DNA from: DASQDN01 sp035630195
GTDB taxonomy: Bacteria > Acidobacteriota > Terriglobia > Bryobacterales > Bryobacteraceae
Reading direction: 5' to 3'
DNA: 5,578 nucleotides
Assembly: GCA_035630195.1 (NCBI GenBank)
Contig: DASQLD010000239.1
Location: 1 to 5,578, forward strand
Part shown: piece after piece, positions 4,650-5,578 of the stretch
How positions within the stretch are numbered: the stretch's first letter is position 1
Layout of the letters: each line of letters begins with the position of its first letter
The notes under the pieces: model-generated
What the model was told of the DNA's origin: nothing
Seen by the model: only the letters and a program-made list of their open reading frames with translations
Database searches by the model: none
Made by a program: the position numbers and the translations under genes

Positions 4650-5578
4650 CTGAGATTTATAGCGATTGCTTTGATCGCATTAGTCAACGCGGAGCTGCTT
4701 TTTGCTCAGCGCGTGTCCTTTGGATTCATGGGAGGTACGAATCTCACGTGGGACTTTCCGAGTTCATACCTTGTCCACGTCGTCCACGTCGATCCCAGTA
4801 TTCCAGGCGAACTCACAACGTTTGAGCGTTACTCGGACCGACGTGGCTTCATCGCCGGATTGTCGATTGAAGTGGACCTCGGCAAGGGCCTGGCGCTGGA
4901 GGGCAATGCGCTTCGCCGTCAACTCCAATTGAAAGGCCGGACCATCTTACCGGATGGAGGAATGCGGGACGAAGTTACCACAGACATCGGAACCTGGGAA
5001 TGGCCAATCCTGATGAAATATCGCATGCCCGCCGTTCGGGCAGTGCGACCATTTATAGAAGCCGGTCCATCATTCCGCACCCGGCATTATCCTGGTGCTT
5101 CCGAGCCGTCGCAGATAGGCGGCACGGTCGGAGCCGGCGTGGAATTTCGCGTAGGAAAATTTCGCGTGTCGCCGACGTTCCGCTATACACGCTGGCAGTA
5201 CGACGACGTCGGCTATCCTCGCGTCGACACAAAGCGGGATCAGATCGAGTTTTCAACCAGCATCAGTTACGCGACATCGCTGCCGTCATGGAAGGTGGGC
5301 GGCAGAAAACTGCGATTCGGATTCATAGGAGGAGCACCCTTAACTCCCGGATTAGAGCAGCCGTCTCCGCCGCAACGGATAGAAGAGTTGACAGGCTACA
5401 TGGGCGGTCTGGCAGTTGAAGTAGAATTGAACCGGCACTGGTCCGTCGAGGTCAACGGACTGTACCGTCCATTTCGCGCCGATAGAATCAGCTCCCACCC
5501 GTCGTTCGGTGAGTCGCAGTTCGAGTTCACAGTTTTGACATGGCAATTTCCCGTGCTTGGAAAATATCGCTTCCGTCC
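4650..5578 (+). CDS. Outer-membrane beta-barrel protein with tandem internal repeat, C-terminus cut by window edge
   Basis: From a CTG at 4650 the frame stays open for 309 codons to the window end. Residues 1-19 form a textbook signal peptide (MRFIAIALIALVNAELLFA), with cleavage likely before Q20. The mature protein shows alternating amphipathic strands of the porin-like beta-barrel type: FGFMGG (24-29), RGFIAGLSIEVDLGKGLALEG (65-85), TWEWPILMKYRM (115-126), RPFIEAGPSFR, GGTVGAGVEFRVGKFRVSPTFRY and QIEFSTSISY. This fits the small 'outer membrane protein beta-barrel domain' families. After one complete unit of about 200 residues, a second copy begins at about 221: FGFIGG (223-228), TGYMGGLAVEVELNRHWSVE and TWQFPVLGKYRF (297-308). 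The product is therefore a double-unit barrel. The next usable start, TTG at 4671, would destroy the signal peptide. It lies 119 bases after hpnI on the same strand. Function and ligand are unknown; export of hopanoids is only a contextual guess. Confidence 0.85.
   Translation, partial: MRFIAIALIALVNAELLFAQRVSFGFMGGTNLTWDFPSSYLVHVVHVDPSIPGELTTFERYSDRRGFIAGLSIEVDLGKGLALEGNALRRQLQLKGRTILPDGGMRDEVTTDIGTWEWPILMKYRMPAVRAVRPFIEAGPSFRTRHYPGASEPSQIGGTVGAGVEFRVGKFRVSPTFRYTRWQYDDVGYPRVDTKRDQIEFSTSISYATSLPSWKVGGRKLRFGFIGGAPLTPGLEQPSPPQRIEELTGYMGGLAVEVELNRHWSVEVNGLYRPFRADRISSHPSFGESQFEFTVLTWQFPVLGKYRFR
4773..4790 (+). repeat. 9-bp direct tandem duplication inside the barrel gene
   Basis: GTCCACGTC occurs twice head to tail, in phase with the reading frame, encoding most of the stretch LVHVVHVD. 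It lies in the region between the first two predicted strands, which should be an exposed loop, where small in-frame length changes are tolerated. It looks like a recent slippage duplication. Confidence 0.6.

Noticed and set aside
4505..5419. Plus-strand open frames at 4505-4825, 4702-4932 and 5000-5419
   Set aside because: These are shadows of the barrel gene, which uses another frame from 4650. Their products are arginine-rich and lack any domain pattern, whereas the chosen frame gives a signal peptide and barrel strands.

Overview
The window looks like a piece of a Gram-negative bacterial chromosome. It carries a core operon for modifying hopanoid lipids, flanked by genes for exported or envelope proteins. 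An exported protein and an outer-membrane barrel imply a double membrane. The paired hpnJ/hpnI genes, moderate GC and sparse Shine-Dalgarno sites would fit an Acidobacteriota-type genome, but that assignment is inference and no marker gene is present to prove it.

Layout. (1) Positions 1-340, minus strand: the N-terminal 113 codons of a ComM/YifB-type Mg-chelatase-like AAA+ protein, cut by the window edge and starting at GTG. (2) A divergent 126-base gap. (3) 467-1228, plus strand: an exported protein that resembles LolA-fold periplasmic lipid or lipoprotein carriers. (4) 1294-4530, plus strand: a four-gene operon with hpnJ (radical SAM), two small four-helix SMR/EamA-like membrane proteins, and hpnI (GT2/GT21-type glycosyltransferase). 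Every junction in this operon is a 4-base stop/start overlap. (5) A 119-base gap holding a strong 9-bp hairpin. (6) 4650 to the window end, plus strand: an outer-membrane beta-barrel protein that seems to start at CTG and contains a tandem internal duplication. It runs off the edge.

How the genes fit together. In characterised bacteria HpnI puts N-acetylglucosamine on bacteriohopanetetrol at the cytosolic face, HpnK deacetylates it, and HpnJ contracts the sugar ring to give the cyclitol ether head group. Here the two SMR-like proteins sit between hpnJ and hpnI. They resemble the ArnE/ArnF flippase halves more than drug pumps, because both lack the essential Glu14 of EmrE. The most interesting hypothesis is that they form a heterodimeric flippase for the composite hopanoid. 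The LolA-like protein upstream and the barrel downstream might belong to the same envelope route, but they are separated by gaps and this is weaker.
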